NCBI GenBank assembly: GCA_003648985.1
Contig: QMQQ01000018.1
Coordinates: 1 to 11,397, forward strand
Source: Candidatus Woesearchaeota archaeon
GTDB lineage: Archaea > Nanobdellota > Nanobdellia > Woesearchaeales > B54-G15
DNA length: 11,397 nt
Direction of reading: 5' to 3'
Made by a program: the position numbers and the translations under genes
The notes under the pieces: generated by a model
What the model was told of the DNA's origin: nothing
What the model saw: the letters and a program-made list of their open reading frames with translations, nothing else
Database searches by the model: none
Shown: positions 1 to 6,377 of the stretch, piece by piece
How positions within the stretch are numbered: the first letter of the stretch is position 1
Layout of the letters: the number at the start of each line of letters is the position of its first letter

Positions 1-84
1 CTTTATTATCTTTATTTTCTCGAATTTTTCTTCTATTTCTTCTCTTTGGCTTGTTACAATTTTCTTGAGTTCTTCTATGTTCAT
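1..84 (-). CDS. N-terminus of a charged coiled-coil-like protein, cut by window edge
   Basis: Reading the minus strand from the ATG at 84 gives 28 codons, MNIEELKKIVTSQREEIEEK followed by FEKIKIIK, and the frame is still open at the window edge. The segment is almost all Glu, Lys and Ile/Leu with heptad-like spacing, so a helix or short coiled coil is likely. Similar Glu/Lys-rich starts (with a SQREEIEEKF-like core) occur at the N-terminus of archaeal AAA-type ATP-binding proteins of the DUF4143/AAA_14 kind. That is a recollection from memory; no nucleotide-binding motif is visible here. The start is supported by a T6A5 TATA-like element centred 25 nt upstream, the spacing expected for a leaderless archaeal transcript. 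Function is unassigned. Confidence 0.6.
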   Translation of the reverse strand, partial: MNIEELKKIVTSQREEIEEKFEKIKIIK

Positions 85-103
85 ATTTTATATAATCACA
101 AAC

Positions 104-114
104 TTTTTTAAAAA
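104..114 (-). promoter_or_regulatory. TATA-like element for the gene starting at 84
   Basis: On the minus strand this reads TTTTTAAAAAA, centred about 25 nt upstream of the ATG at 84. This is the normal archaeal TATA-to-start distance, so the transcript would be leaderless. A second AT-rich stretch (ATTATATAAA, 88-97) is too close to the start codon to be the TATA box and may be the initially melted region. Confidence 0.5.
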
Positions 115-150
115 GCTTGCGGTTTTTTTGCCTGCTGATATGCTAGAGAG

Positions 151-456
151 TTAGGTAGAAACATAGTATCCAGACTTCGGATCCCCTTTCAGTGAGCCGT
201 TTGAATAAAGTTTACAGCGCTCAAAAGAATCTTGGTCGCTAACAATTTTCACATCCGGATTTGTAAGCGTTAAAACATATGGCAAAAGAGCTTTATAAGT
301 TTGGAAGTTTTCCATATAATTTAACGGTATTTTAATTAACACAGGCCTGTTTAAGCTATCTAGATCTGACTTAATTTTTGCCCTAGCTTGCTTCAAAGGA
401 AGATTCTCAAACTCTTTTAAATTCAGTTCATATATGATATAGAATAAATTTGTCAT
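151..456 (-). CDS. hypothetical protein, 101 aa
   Basis: The frame is complete, from ATG at 456 to TAA at 151. I do not recognise the family. The protein is a mixed-composition, probably soluble small protein with no signal peptide, membrane segment or metal-binding motif. It opens with hydrophobic/aromatic MTNLFYIIYELNLKEF. It has a basic helix-like middle (LKQARAKIKSDLDSL), a beta-like stretch RPVLIKIPLNY, and a polar C-terminus ending GDPKSGYYVST with a single Cys. It lies 35 nt downstream of the phosphatase gene on the same strand. It appears to have its own TATA element 26 nt before the ATG, so it may be transcribed separately. The start codon fits that promoter spacing. It could be an accessory gene, but nothing in the sequence ties it to a pathway. 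Confidence 0.65.
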   Translation of the reverse strand: MTNLFYIIYELNLKEFENLPLKQARAKIKSDLDSLNRPVLIKIPLNYMENFQTYKALLPYVLTLTNPDVKIVSDQDSFERCKLYSNGSLKGDPKSGYYVST

Positions 457-474
457 TTTACTTGTTTAATTAGA

Positions 475-490
475 TTTTAAATTATAAAAA
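475..490 (-). promoter_or_regulatory. TATA-like element for the 101-aa gene
   Basis: The minus strand reads TTTTTATAATTTAAAA, centred 26-27 nt upstream of the ATG at 456 and immediately after the stop codon of the phosphatase gene (492). The spacing fits a leaderless transcript. AT-richness of the region lowers certainty. Confidence 0.45.
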
Positions 491-491
491 A

Positions 492-1283
492 TTATCGAAT
501 CTCCAATACGATTATTGTATAATCATCAGGCACATTTTGATCTGATTTAAGTTGGTATAGTGATAAGTTTTCGTTATTTTTAGCATTTATATATTGAATG
601 ATTTTTTCAGGAGGTTCTGTGATACATCCTTGAACGACGTGCTCCAAGTAGGATCTATCAAAACTCTTAGATGGAGTTATGTCCCCCACACCATCAGTAC
701 AGATAACAATTTTATCGCCGGGCAAAGTCGGTTTTTTATTAAATGTAAATCGGGGTAAAACCTTTTGTTTGTTTTGAAATTTCGAAAGAATCCCTAATTT
801 AGGACCACGATGAAGATCTCGTTCCAATTGTTTCGTTTCTGAATTATAATAAAAGAGAAAATTTTCTCCGCCATTGAAATAAAGTAGTTCTCGCTCGGGA
901 AATTTCAACACAGTTACTGCGCTCTGAGTTTCAAGCTCAAATGCAAGTTTTGTTTCTATTGCATAAAGCATTTCTGAAAGTTCATGCTCTGTTATTTTTG
1001 GTGTTTTTAGCATACCTATTAGCCTCATGAACTCAGATCTTACTTTTTTAATAACCTCTCTAGCCTCTCTACGTTTTTCAGGGAAATCGTTTAGAATAAC
1101 AGTTGTTATTAAAGAATCACTATAAATAATAAAATTATCACCACCTAGTGTTGGTCCTTCTGGAAGGTGAAATAGAGCACCGTTTATAAGACTTGTCTGA
1201 AATTGAAAAATTTTATCTTCGAGTGATTTTGCGATATACTCTTTAGGAAGTGTTTCTTCAGTAATAAATAATGCTCTTGCCAT
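492..1283 (-). CDS. divergent PP2C/SpoIIE-type protein phosphatase, 263 aa
   Basis: Predicted metal-dependent Ser/Thr phosphatase of the PP2C-like fold, cytoplasmic (no signal or membrane segment). Visible motifs in order are GGDNF at 47-51 with metal-type Asp49, an Asp at 66 ending the next beta strand (VILND), the beta hairpin ELLYFNGGENFLFYY at 132-146, GDKIVICTDGVGD at 189-201 with Asp197, and PDDYTIIVLE at 252-261 with Asp253/254. These match the GGD, TDG and DDxT signatures of the PP2C/SpoIIE superfamily, so the metal site looks intact. The GHG loop after the second motif of SpoIIE phosphatases is missing and is replaced by a charged helix (FPEKRREAREVIKKVR). No kinase, anti-sigma or sensor domain is attached or adjacent. 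The length is close to a stand-alone PP2C domain. ATG at 1283 begins 39 nt after the tRNA-Gly 3' end, and no clear separate TATA box lies at the expected distance. Read-through from the tRNA promoter is therefore possible. Confidence 0.75.
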   Translation of the reverse strand: MARALFITEETLPKEYIAKSLEDKIFQFQTSLINGALFHLPEGPTLGGDNFIIYSDSLITTVILNDFPEKRREAREVIKKVRSEFMRLIGMLKTPKITEHELSEMLYAIETKLAFELETQSAVTVLKFPERELLYFNGGENFLFYYNSETKQLERDLHRGPKLGILSKFQNKQKVLPRFTFNKKPTLPGDKIVICTDGVGDITPSKSFDRSYLEHVVQGCITEPPEKIIQYINAKNNENLSLYQLKSDQNVPDDYTIIVLEIR

Positions 1284-1322
1284 ATTAACTTTTCTTTTTT
1301 AACTACTATCTAGTAAAGACTA

Positions 1323-1393
1323 TACGGCTGCCGGGATTCGAACCCGGGCCTGCACCTTGGGAGGGTGCTGTCCTACCACTAGACGACAGCCGT
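1323..1393 (-). tRNA. tRNA-Gly (anticodon CCC)
   Basis: The 71-nt minus-strand sequence folds as a full cloverleaf. The acceptor stem is ACGGCTG/CAGCCGT with discriminator A. The D stem is GTCT/GGAC, including one T-G pair. The anticodon stem is GCACC/GGTGC around loop CTCCCAA, giving anticodon CCC, which reads GGG. A four-base variable loop is followed by a T arm CCGGG-TTCGAAT-CCCGG. There is no intron and no encoded CCA. The 5' end is at 1393. A TATA box lies about 29 nt upstream and the phosphatase gene starts 39 nt downstream on the same strand. Confidence 0.95.
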
Positions 1394-1416
1394 GTTAAAA
1401 GAAACCAACAAAACTG

Positions 1417-1427
1417 TTATATAAAAA
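1417..1427 (-). promoter_or_regulatory. TATA box for tRNA-Gly
   Basis: The minus strand reads TTTTTATATAA, centred about 29 nt upstream of the tRNA 5' end at 1393. It lies in the 37-nt gap after the stop codon of the lipoprotein gene (1431). Position and sequence fit an archaeal tRNA promoter. Confidence 0.65.
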
Positions 1428-1430
1428 TTT

Positions 1431-2264
1431 TCAAGAAACAAAAGTAATCTTTCCGCTAAGATCAATACTATAAAGATAACTAATCTCAATCTTCACCGGC
1501 GTAACGAATGGCTCTTTATTTTCAAGCGTAAGCTTGCATCGCAAAGTATCGCTTCCATCGCTTAAATCCAAAGCTGGCTTATCGCATTCCATTTTTTCTT
1601 TACCTAAATAAACACCATCAACTTCAACATAATTAACATCACCATCGCCCTTATTTTCAAATTCAATTAAAAGTTGTGCAATAACTTTGCCGTCACTTAA
1701 GACAACAGAAGGTGTAATTCTTGTAACTGCAACAGGTGCGCCCTGACCCTGCCTCAAAACAACAGGCAACATAGAACATCCGACATTAATAGGCTCTCCA
1801 ATCTTGGGATTGATGCAAACATCTACTGTAGCACTTGTTCCATAATCATAAACAACCTCTATATAAAAAGTTTCAGTAAAATCCTCTTTTTCAAAACCTT
1901 CAAATCTAATATTTCTAAATTGAAATTCTTCAATCTTCAATTCGCCGCTTGGCAAATATGGATCCCTTCCTTTAAGCATAAACCTTCTTTCAACATAGCT
2001 TGGTTCAATCAAATACTTTGTAAATCCACCAAGTCTTATAATCCCATTCTCAACATCATGCAATCCTTTATTCTCTAACTTTAATCCGATAGAGAAAACA
2101 CTTCCTTTCCAAACATTCTCTGGAGGCATGTTCTTCAACAGCTCAACTGATACCCCTTCAAATCCAGTAGGCCTCACTTCTACTTTCTCTATTTTTCTCG
2201 GAACACATCCGCTCGATAAAATAAGCATCCCAAATACAAAAATAAGCACGATTTCTCTTCTCAT
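1431..2264 (-). CDS. predicted lipoprotein with two Ig-like/CARDB-like domains, 277 aa
   Basis: The protein opens with two Arg, a hydrophobic segment (residues 5-16) and a lipobox LSSGC with Cys20 as the predicted lipidation site. It should therefore be exported and anchored on the outer face of the membrane. The mature part is beta-rich with two segments (about 25-145 and 175-277). Each contains a strand ending in the ENKG turn typical of CARDB/Ig-like domains (LKLENKGLHDVENG at 62-74, IEFENKGDGDV at 200-210). Cysteines 150/163 and 227/243 are paired at similar spacing and could form two disulfides, consistent with an extracytoplasmic location. It is the last gene of a three-gene minus-strand operon. 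Its ATG is 1 nt past the stop of the preceding membrane-protein gene, so translation is probably coupled. No catalytic motif is seen. A structural or ligand-binding role in the envelope is inference, and the exact family is unknown to me. Confidence 0.75.
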   Translation of the reverse strand: MRREIVLIFVFGMLILSSGCVPRKIEKVEVRPTGFEGVSVELLKNMPPENVWKGSVFSIGLKLENKGLHDVENGIIRLGGFTKYLIEPSYVERRFMLKGRDPYLPSGELKIEEFQFRNIRFEGFEKEDFTETFYIEVVYDYGTSATVDVCINPKIGEPINVGCSMLPVVLRQGQGAPVAVTRITPSVVLSDGKVIAQLLIEFENKGDGDVNYVEVDGVYLGKEKMECDKPALDLSDGSDTLRCKLTLENKEPFVTPVKIEISYLYSIDLSGKITFVS

Positions 2265-2265
2265 T

Positions 2266-4077
2266 TTAATCAGCTTTCAAAATCTCAAGATCGAGTTTTT
2301 TCTCAATTCTATAATCATATTCAACTGTTCCGAGCAATAATCTCTTTTTCGGAACCTCAGTTTTTCGCAACACATCCTTAATCGTGACATAACAATAATC
2401 AATAACTATTTTCTCTCCTTTTTTAAGATTTGAAACTCCTTTAAGCTCAGCAGGATGCATAAAAATCAAACCGCTCCCATCAAAAGCAGAATTTCTGCAT
2501 TCGATATCACTAACACCATCTTCAAAAATATCGCTCTTAACCTTAATGCTGCTTACTTTAACAATCTTTCCATCGCCAACATTTACTAAGTGCAGAATCA
2601 ATGGCTGTTTCTCAGCATCATCAATAAGAGGATGCGTAATTTCATTTCCAAAATCTATTGCAAGAGCCGCAAATTCAGATGCGCTTTTGCTTCTTTCAAT
2701 GCTTGATAATCCAAATAATGAAAGATATTCATCTTCCTTTGTCCATCTGCCTTGCCCAACAAATATCCTAACCAAACTTGTTCTTGCTTCTAATCCCTCA
2801 ATAACAGCAGAAAAACCAACATGATAACGTCCTCGTTTTAATGCTGATTGATCTTTTGGTTCGCACGTTAAGGTTAGATACCTTTCACCCTTAACCTCAT
2901 AAACATTATAGTAAGGTGGGGGTCCGACCATTCCTTCTATTTTTTCGCCACCAGAAACAGGTTCAAACCAACACTCCACACTTACCTTTAGCTTTTCATC
3001 ATCAATTGTTTTAACATGAAGTTTTATCGGAACAGGTTGGATGTTTCCTTCGTAAAATCTTTTCTTATACTGCTTTACTGGAATTAATTCCACAACAGTA
3101 TGCTCTATCATCTTTTCTTCAACGCTTCCGCTTTCAGCAGGCGGATTTATCTTCTTCTGAAATCCTTCAACATCGCCAGCCATCAAACTTTTCAATGCAT
3201 CAAGCCATCTCGCATAAAATCTCTTTGTCGTGTTCCAATGTTCCTTTGCTTTTTCTTCAACCTTTGCTTCTATCTGCTTTGCTTGAGCAAATGCTTCAGA
3301 ATGTTTGCTCTTATAATGCGTCACAGTTTCCTTATAATAGTTTGCCAAAAAAGGCCACCCAATAACAATCAGCGCAATAACAATTACCGCAAAGATGATT
3401 TTCGCTACAAAAGGGATCCTCAAACCTCTGTTCAGATAATCAATGGTCGTCTTAATAAAGAGAATAAACGCAATAAAGAACCAAAGATACATCCGAGCAA
3501 ACAAAATATAACTATATCCAAAGGTTGTTAGCCTGAGAAAAAGTGGTGAAAGTATATCAAAAGCCAAGGCTCCAAGCAAAAACCAAGTAAGTCTGTAGCC
3601 CCTAGTTATCCAAAGGAACAAAACGCATGTAAGGATACTCATTGTCCCAGACCTGACAGGTTCAAAGCCACATGCCATCTTCACTGCAAAATCAACTGCA
3701 GCAACACCAAACAATGCAAGAACAAGGATTATATTCGGAATTTCAATGCCAAGCGCAGAAACGCTCTTTCGCTTTGCACCAGAAAAAAGATTTCCAATCC
3801 AACCAAGCATCTCTCTGCTAGCCTTACTTCTTTCCCTAACTTTTATCTGTTCACCTTTCAGCATCCTGTAAAGCAGACCTGTTTCTTTTTTTCCTAATCC
3901 TGGCACTCTTCTGGATAAGTCCGCAAGCGCAATATCTTTTGCATATTTTTTTCCATAGCGCAAATATTTTCGTTCAAGAGAAAGAATTTCTTCCTGTGGA
4001 AGTTTTTTCAAAATGCGATTTAACTTTTCAACCGTTGCTTTTTCAACGCCTCTTCTAAAAAAATCAAGGATTCCCAT
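2266..4077 (-). CDS. multi-pass membrane protein with C-terminal beta-rich domains, 603 aa
   Basis: Three parts are visible. Residues 1-110 are basic, hydrophilic and helical (probably cytoplasmic), with repeated Lys/Arg/Glu clusters. Residues about 114-246 hold roughly five hydrophobic segments (near 114-136, 143-158, 163-182, 187-208 and 224-246), dense in Phe, Leu and Ile. A charged, probably coiled-coil linker (about 250-310) then leads into a long soluble region (about 320-603). That region has beta-rich stretches resembling Ig-like/CARDB folds, for example IKLHVKTIDDEKLKVSVECW and LILHLVNVGDGKIVKV, which echo the downstream lipoprotein. An odd number of membrane segments would place the N-terminus inside and the C-terminal domains outside, but this depends on the exact segment count. 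It is the middle gene of the envelope operon, starting 25 nt after the pilin-like gene, with a weak AGAGG 12 nt before the ATG. I do not recognise a named family and no enzyme motif is visible. Confidence 0.75.
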   Translation of the reverse strand: MGILDFFRRGVEKATVEKLNRILKKLPQEEILSLERKYLRYGKKYAKDIALADLSRRVPGLGKKETGLLYRMLKGEQIKVRERSKASREMLGWIGNLFSGAKRKSVSALGIEIPNIILVLALFGVAAVDFAVKMACGFEPVRSGTMSILTCVLFLWITRGYRLTWFLLGALAFDILSPLFLRLTTFGYSYILFARMYLWFFIAFILFIKTTIDYLNRGLRIPFVAKIIFAVIVIALIVIGWPFLANYYKETVTHYKSKHSEAFAQAKQIEAKVEEKAKEHWNTTKRFYARWLDALKSLMAGDVEGFQKKINPPAESGSVEEKMIEHTVVELIPVKQYKKRFYEGNIQPVPIKLHVKTIDDEKLKVSVECWFEPVSGGEKIEGMVGPPPYYNVYEVKGERYLTLTCEPKDQSALKRGRYHVGFSAVIEGLEARTSLVRIFVGQGRWTKEDEYLSLFGLSSIERSKSASEFAALAIDFGNEITHPLIDDAEKQPLILHLVNVGDGKIVKVSSIKVKSDIFEDGVSDIECRNSAFDGSGLIFMHPAELKGVSNLKKGEKIVIDYCYVTIKDVLRKTEVPKKRLLLGTVEYDYRIEKKLDLEILKAD

Positions 4078-4102
4078 TGCTCAGAATCTACCTCTTTTTT
4101 AT

Positions 4103-5281
4103 TTAGCTTAACTCGACCACCAGAGCAACGACATCTAATGTTCTGCTTGGAACAATTTGAACAGCATTGCTTCCCCTTACAACATAATCATTTATCTTTG
4201 CAACAAAATCGCTCTCCTTTTGATCAATACCTATATAATGTCCATTAACAATAACCTTTCCTATTTTCCTTTCAACACTTTCCCTAAACCTTATTGTAAG
4301 AATAGCATTCTTTTGACCGCTAGTAATAGCATCGTATTGCTCTGCACTCAGATCAAAATAATAAGTCGGATATTCAACTTTTCCTATCTTGCTCGCAACC
4401 ATAAACCTATCAATCAAAAATCTTCCTTTTTCAGTCCTCATATAAACAACATTCTCGCCAACATTAACATAATCCCTTGTTAATTCAATAGGCTCGATCA
4501 TGCTATTACAATCAGGAACAGCATCAAAAATCGTATGATCATTCAGCTTTACAACAAGTTTTCCTACATCTTCCTGCTTACACAAAGGAATAAATCTGAC
4601 TATGACTTTCTCAAGATTTTCTCTTTCCTCGGGCGTCATGATAAATACGTGTCTTGCTTCTTGCTTTTCTCGAATGAGCATATCAGCAATTATCTTAACA
4701 TTCAGCAGTTGGTACTTATTCTTCCGCCAGAAAGCAAATCCAACACCGCTTGCATAAAACTCAATGACATTTTTTCCATCGCGAAGAAATTCGCTTATCC
4801 GCAAAGGTTCAATGCTCGGTGTACTAATATAATTATTTAGAACCTCAACGCCGTTCACTTTAATAATAAGCCTTCCCTTTGCTTTAGAAATGTCAAAAAC
4901 AACAAATGCATTTTCAACATCTTCTTTCTTAACATCAAAACTAATATTAACCTTCTTCTTTCCAAAAATTGTACTGCTCACATAAACAGAATCCCTTTCT
5001 TTCAGCACAGTCGACTCACTCCATAAATCAAGCTCAACGCTACTGATTGGATGTTCAATAGTTTTTTCAGCAATGTAATGCAATCTTCCAGGCGAAACAT
5101 CAAGCAATATCTTCTCTTCAGCAGGTGGTTTCGCAACAGTTATATTCTTCTCTTCAAGAAGTGCCTCTCTTTCCTCAGGCGGAACAAGCAAAAGATAAAA
5201 TACTATCAACAACGCTACAACAGCTATCAGAATAGCAGCACCTACAGCCCCTTGTCCTCTTTTCCTCTCCTTCCAAAACAT
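4103..5281 (-). CDS. signal-anchored surface protein with three divergent beta-rich repeats, 392 aa
   Basis: The N-terminus has a basic stretch (KERKRG), then QGAVGAAILIAVVALLIVF and a few more hydrophobic residues to about 33. This resembles an archaeal class III (type IV pilin/archaellin-like) signal, in which a PibD-type peptidase would cut after RG at 9. It could also be a simple uncleaved anchor. A charged linker (35-60) precedes a beta-rich body. Three segments share one pattern (about 113-200, 212-295 and 307-391). Each runs from an [F/D]-x-[L/M/V]-S/T/K-x-E helix start to a hydrophobic strand, then G-[K/R]-L/V-[I/V]-x-[V/L]-N-[G/D], and then a V-x-x-G-x-N-x-V turn and strand. That layout suggests tandem jelly-roll or galactose-binding-like modules. 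Leading gene of the envelope operon, it starts 24-25 nt from the centre of the palindromic TATA element. A role as an extracytoplasmic scaffold or binding protein is inference. Confidence 0.75.
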   Translation of the reverse strand: MFWKERKRGQGAVGAAILIAVVALLIVFYLLLVPPEEREALLEEKNITVAKPPAEEKILLDVSPGRLHYIAEKTIEHPISSVELDLWSESTVLKERDSVYVSSTIFGKKKVNISFDVKKEDVENAFVVFDISKAKGRLIIKVNGVEVLNNYISTPSIEPLRISEFLRDGKNVIEFYASGVGFAFWRKNKYQLLNVKIIADMLIREKQEARHVFIMTPEERENLEKVIVRFIPLCKQEDVGKLVVKLNDHTIFDAVPDCNSMIEPIELTRDYVNVGENVVYMRTEKGRFLIDRFMVASKIGKVEYPTYYFDLSAEQYDAITSGQKNAILTIRFRESVERKIGKVIVNGHYIGIDQKESDFVAKINDYVVRGSNAVQIVPSRTLDVVALVVELS

Positions 5282-5297
5282 CTATCAGCTATGAAGA

Positions 5298-5313
5298 ATT
5301 TATATATATAAAT
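5298..5313. promoter_or_regulatory. palindromic TATA box shared by two divergent genes
   Basis: ATTTATATATATAAAT is a perfect 16-bp inverted repeat centred at 5305.5. The ATG of the envelope operon (5281, minus) is about 24.5 nt away on one side and the ATG of Pelota (5334, plus) about 28.5 nt on the other. Both are within the usual TATA-to-start distance for leaderless archaeal transcripts. The whole intergenic region is only 52 bp and holds no other good TATA candidate. A single element therefore probably drives both directions. Confidence 0.7.
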
Positions 5314-5333
5314 GTTTTTCCAAAGCCAAACAA

Positions 5334-6377
5334 ATGAAAATAATATCAAAAAATCTAAAGAAAGGCGTAAAGCTTAAGATAGAATCGCGAGATGACCTCT
5401 GGCATCTAGCAAACATAATAGCACCTGGCGACATCGTCAGTGCAAAAACAACAAGAAAAATAAAACTTGGCCCTGAGGAAAAAGCAACAGCTGTTCGAAA
5501 AACTGTTTTCCTAAAGCTCAAAGTCGAAGCTGTTTCTTTTGAAGGCGATATCCTCCGTATAAAAGGCATTGTCATCGAAGCACCAGAGGAAATTCCAAAA
5601 GGAGCTCATCATTCATTCAGCTTAACCATCAACGATTCACTAACAATAGAAAAAGAAAAATGGCTCGGCTTTCAGCTAAAAAGGCTCGACGAGGCATCAG
5701 CAAAAAAACAACTTCCAATATTAATCTGCGTTCATGACAGGGAAAAAGCAATTTTCGCAATAACAAAACAAAAAGGTGTTGAAGTAATAGCAACCATAAA
5801 GGGCACAGTGCCAAAAAAAGGAGTTGAAGAAAAATCAAAAGAAGACTTCTTCAAAAGAATTGTAACCGAAATTCAATCACTGGCAGAAAAATATAACATA
5901 AGCGATATTGTCGTTGCAAGCCCAGCATTCTGGCGTGAAGAAACGGCAAAAAGAATGCCAAAGAAACTAAAAGAAAAAGTCATTTTTACATCATGCTCAT
6001 CAGCAACAAAAAGAGCACTAAACGAAGTCCTAAAAAGAAAAGAGCTCGCAGCAATATTCGAAAGAAACAGATTAGCACGTGAAATCAAAGCCGTTGAAAT
6101 GCTGCTTGAGGAAATAGCAAAAGATCGTTTCTATGCTTATGGAATAAAAGAAGTCGAACAAGCAGCTTCTACTGGTGCTATTTCATTGCTCCTCGTCACA
6201 GACAATCTAATAAAAAAATTGCAGGAAGAAAACCGCTATCTCCACCTCGAAAAAATCATGCACGACGTTGAGCTTGCAAAAGGAAACATTATGATAGTAG
6301 CATCAGACAATGAACCAGGAAAAACATTAGACAGCCTTGGCGGAATAGGCGCAGTACTTCGCTTTAAGATTTCTTAA
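5334..6377 (+). CDS. pelA: Pelota/Dom34 ribosome-rescue factor, 347 aa
   Basis: Archaeal Pelota binds the empty A site of stalled ribosomes with aEF1A (or ABCE1) and promotes subunit splitting in no-go decay-like rescue. The family layout is complete. The N-terminal Sm-like domain (1-125) carries the signature DDLWHLANII at 21-30, then PGD 31-33 and the TTRK loop at 39-42. The central eRF1-like domain (about 128-260) has ILICVHDREKAIFAI and DIVVASPAFWRE. The C-terminal eRF1-like domain (about 260-347) ends with the hallmark PGKTLDSLGGIGAVLRF, which Pelota proteins share. Length matches the family (about 340-360 aa), and there is no GGQ motif, as expected for Pelota against aRF1. It is divergent from the envelope operon across the shared TATA element. 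Its 3' end overlaps acdA by 14 nt in a tail-to-tail arrangement. Confidence 0.96.
   Translation: MKIISKNLKKGVKLKIESRDDLWHLANIIAPGDIVSAKTTRKIKLGPEEKATAVRKTVFLKLKVEAVSFEGDILRIKGIVIEAPEEIPKGAHHSFSLTINDSLTIEKEKWLGFQLKRLDEASAKKQLPILICVHDREKAIFAITKQKGVEVIATIKGTVPKKGVEEKSKEDFFKRIVTEIQSLAEKYNISDIVVASPAFWREETAKRMPKKLKEKVIFTSCSSATKRALNEVLKRKELAAIFERNRLAREIKAVEMLLEEIAKDRFYAYGIKEVEQAASTGAISLLLVTDNLIKKLQEENRYLHLEKIMHDVELAKGNIMIVASDNEPGKTLDSLGGIGAVLRFKIS

Noticed and set aside
123..129. T7 run as a transcription terminator
   Set aside because: It is T-rich only on the plus strand, where no gene ends. On the coding (minus) strand it is an A run.
1323..1393. tRNA-Gly as an integration attachment site
   Set aside because: I found no second copy of the tRNA 3' end in the window and no integrase gene, so insertion at this site is only a possibility.
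3100..3531. Plus-strand ORF of 143 codons
   Set aside because: It lies opposite the 603-aa membrane protein, its translation has no sensible pattern, and there is no promoter. It is a shadow frame.
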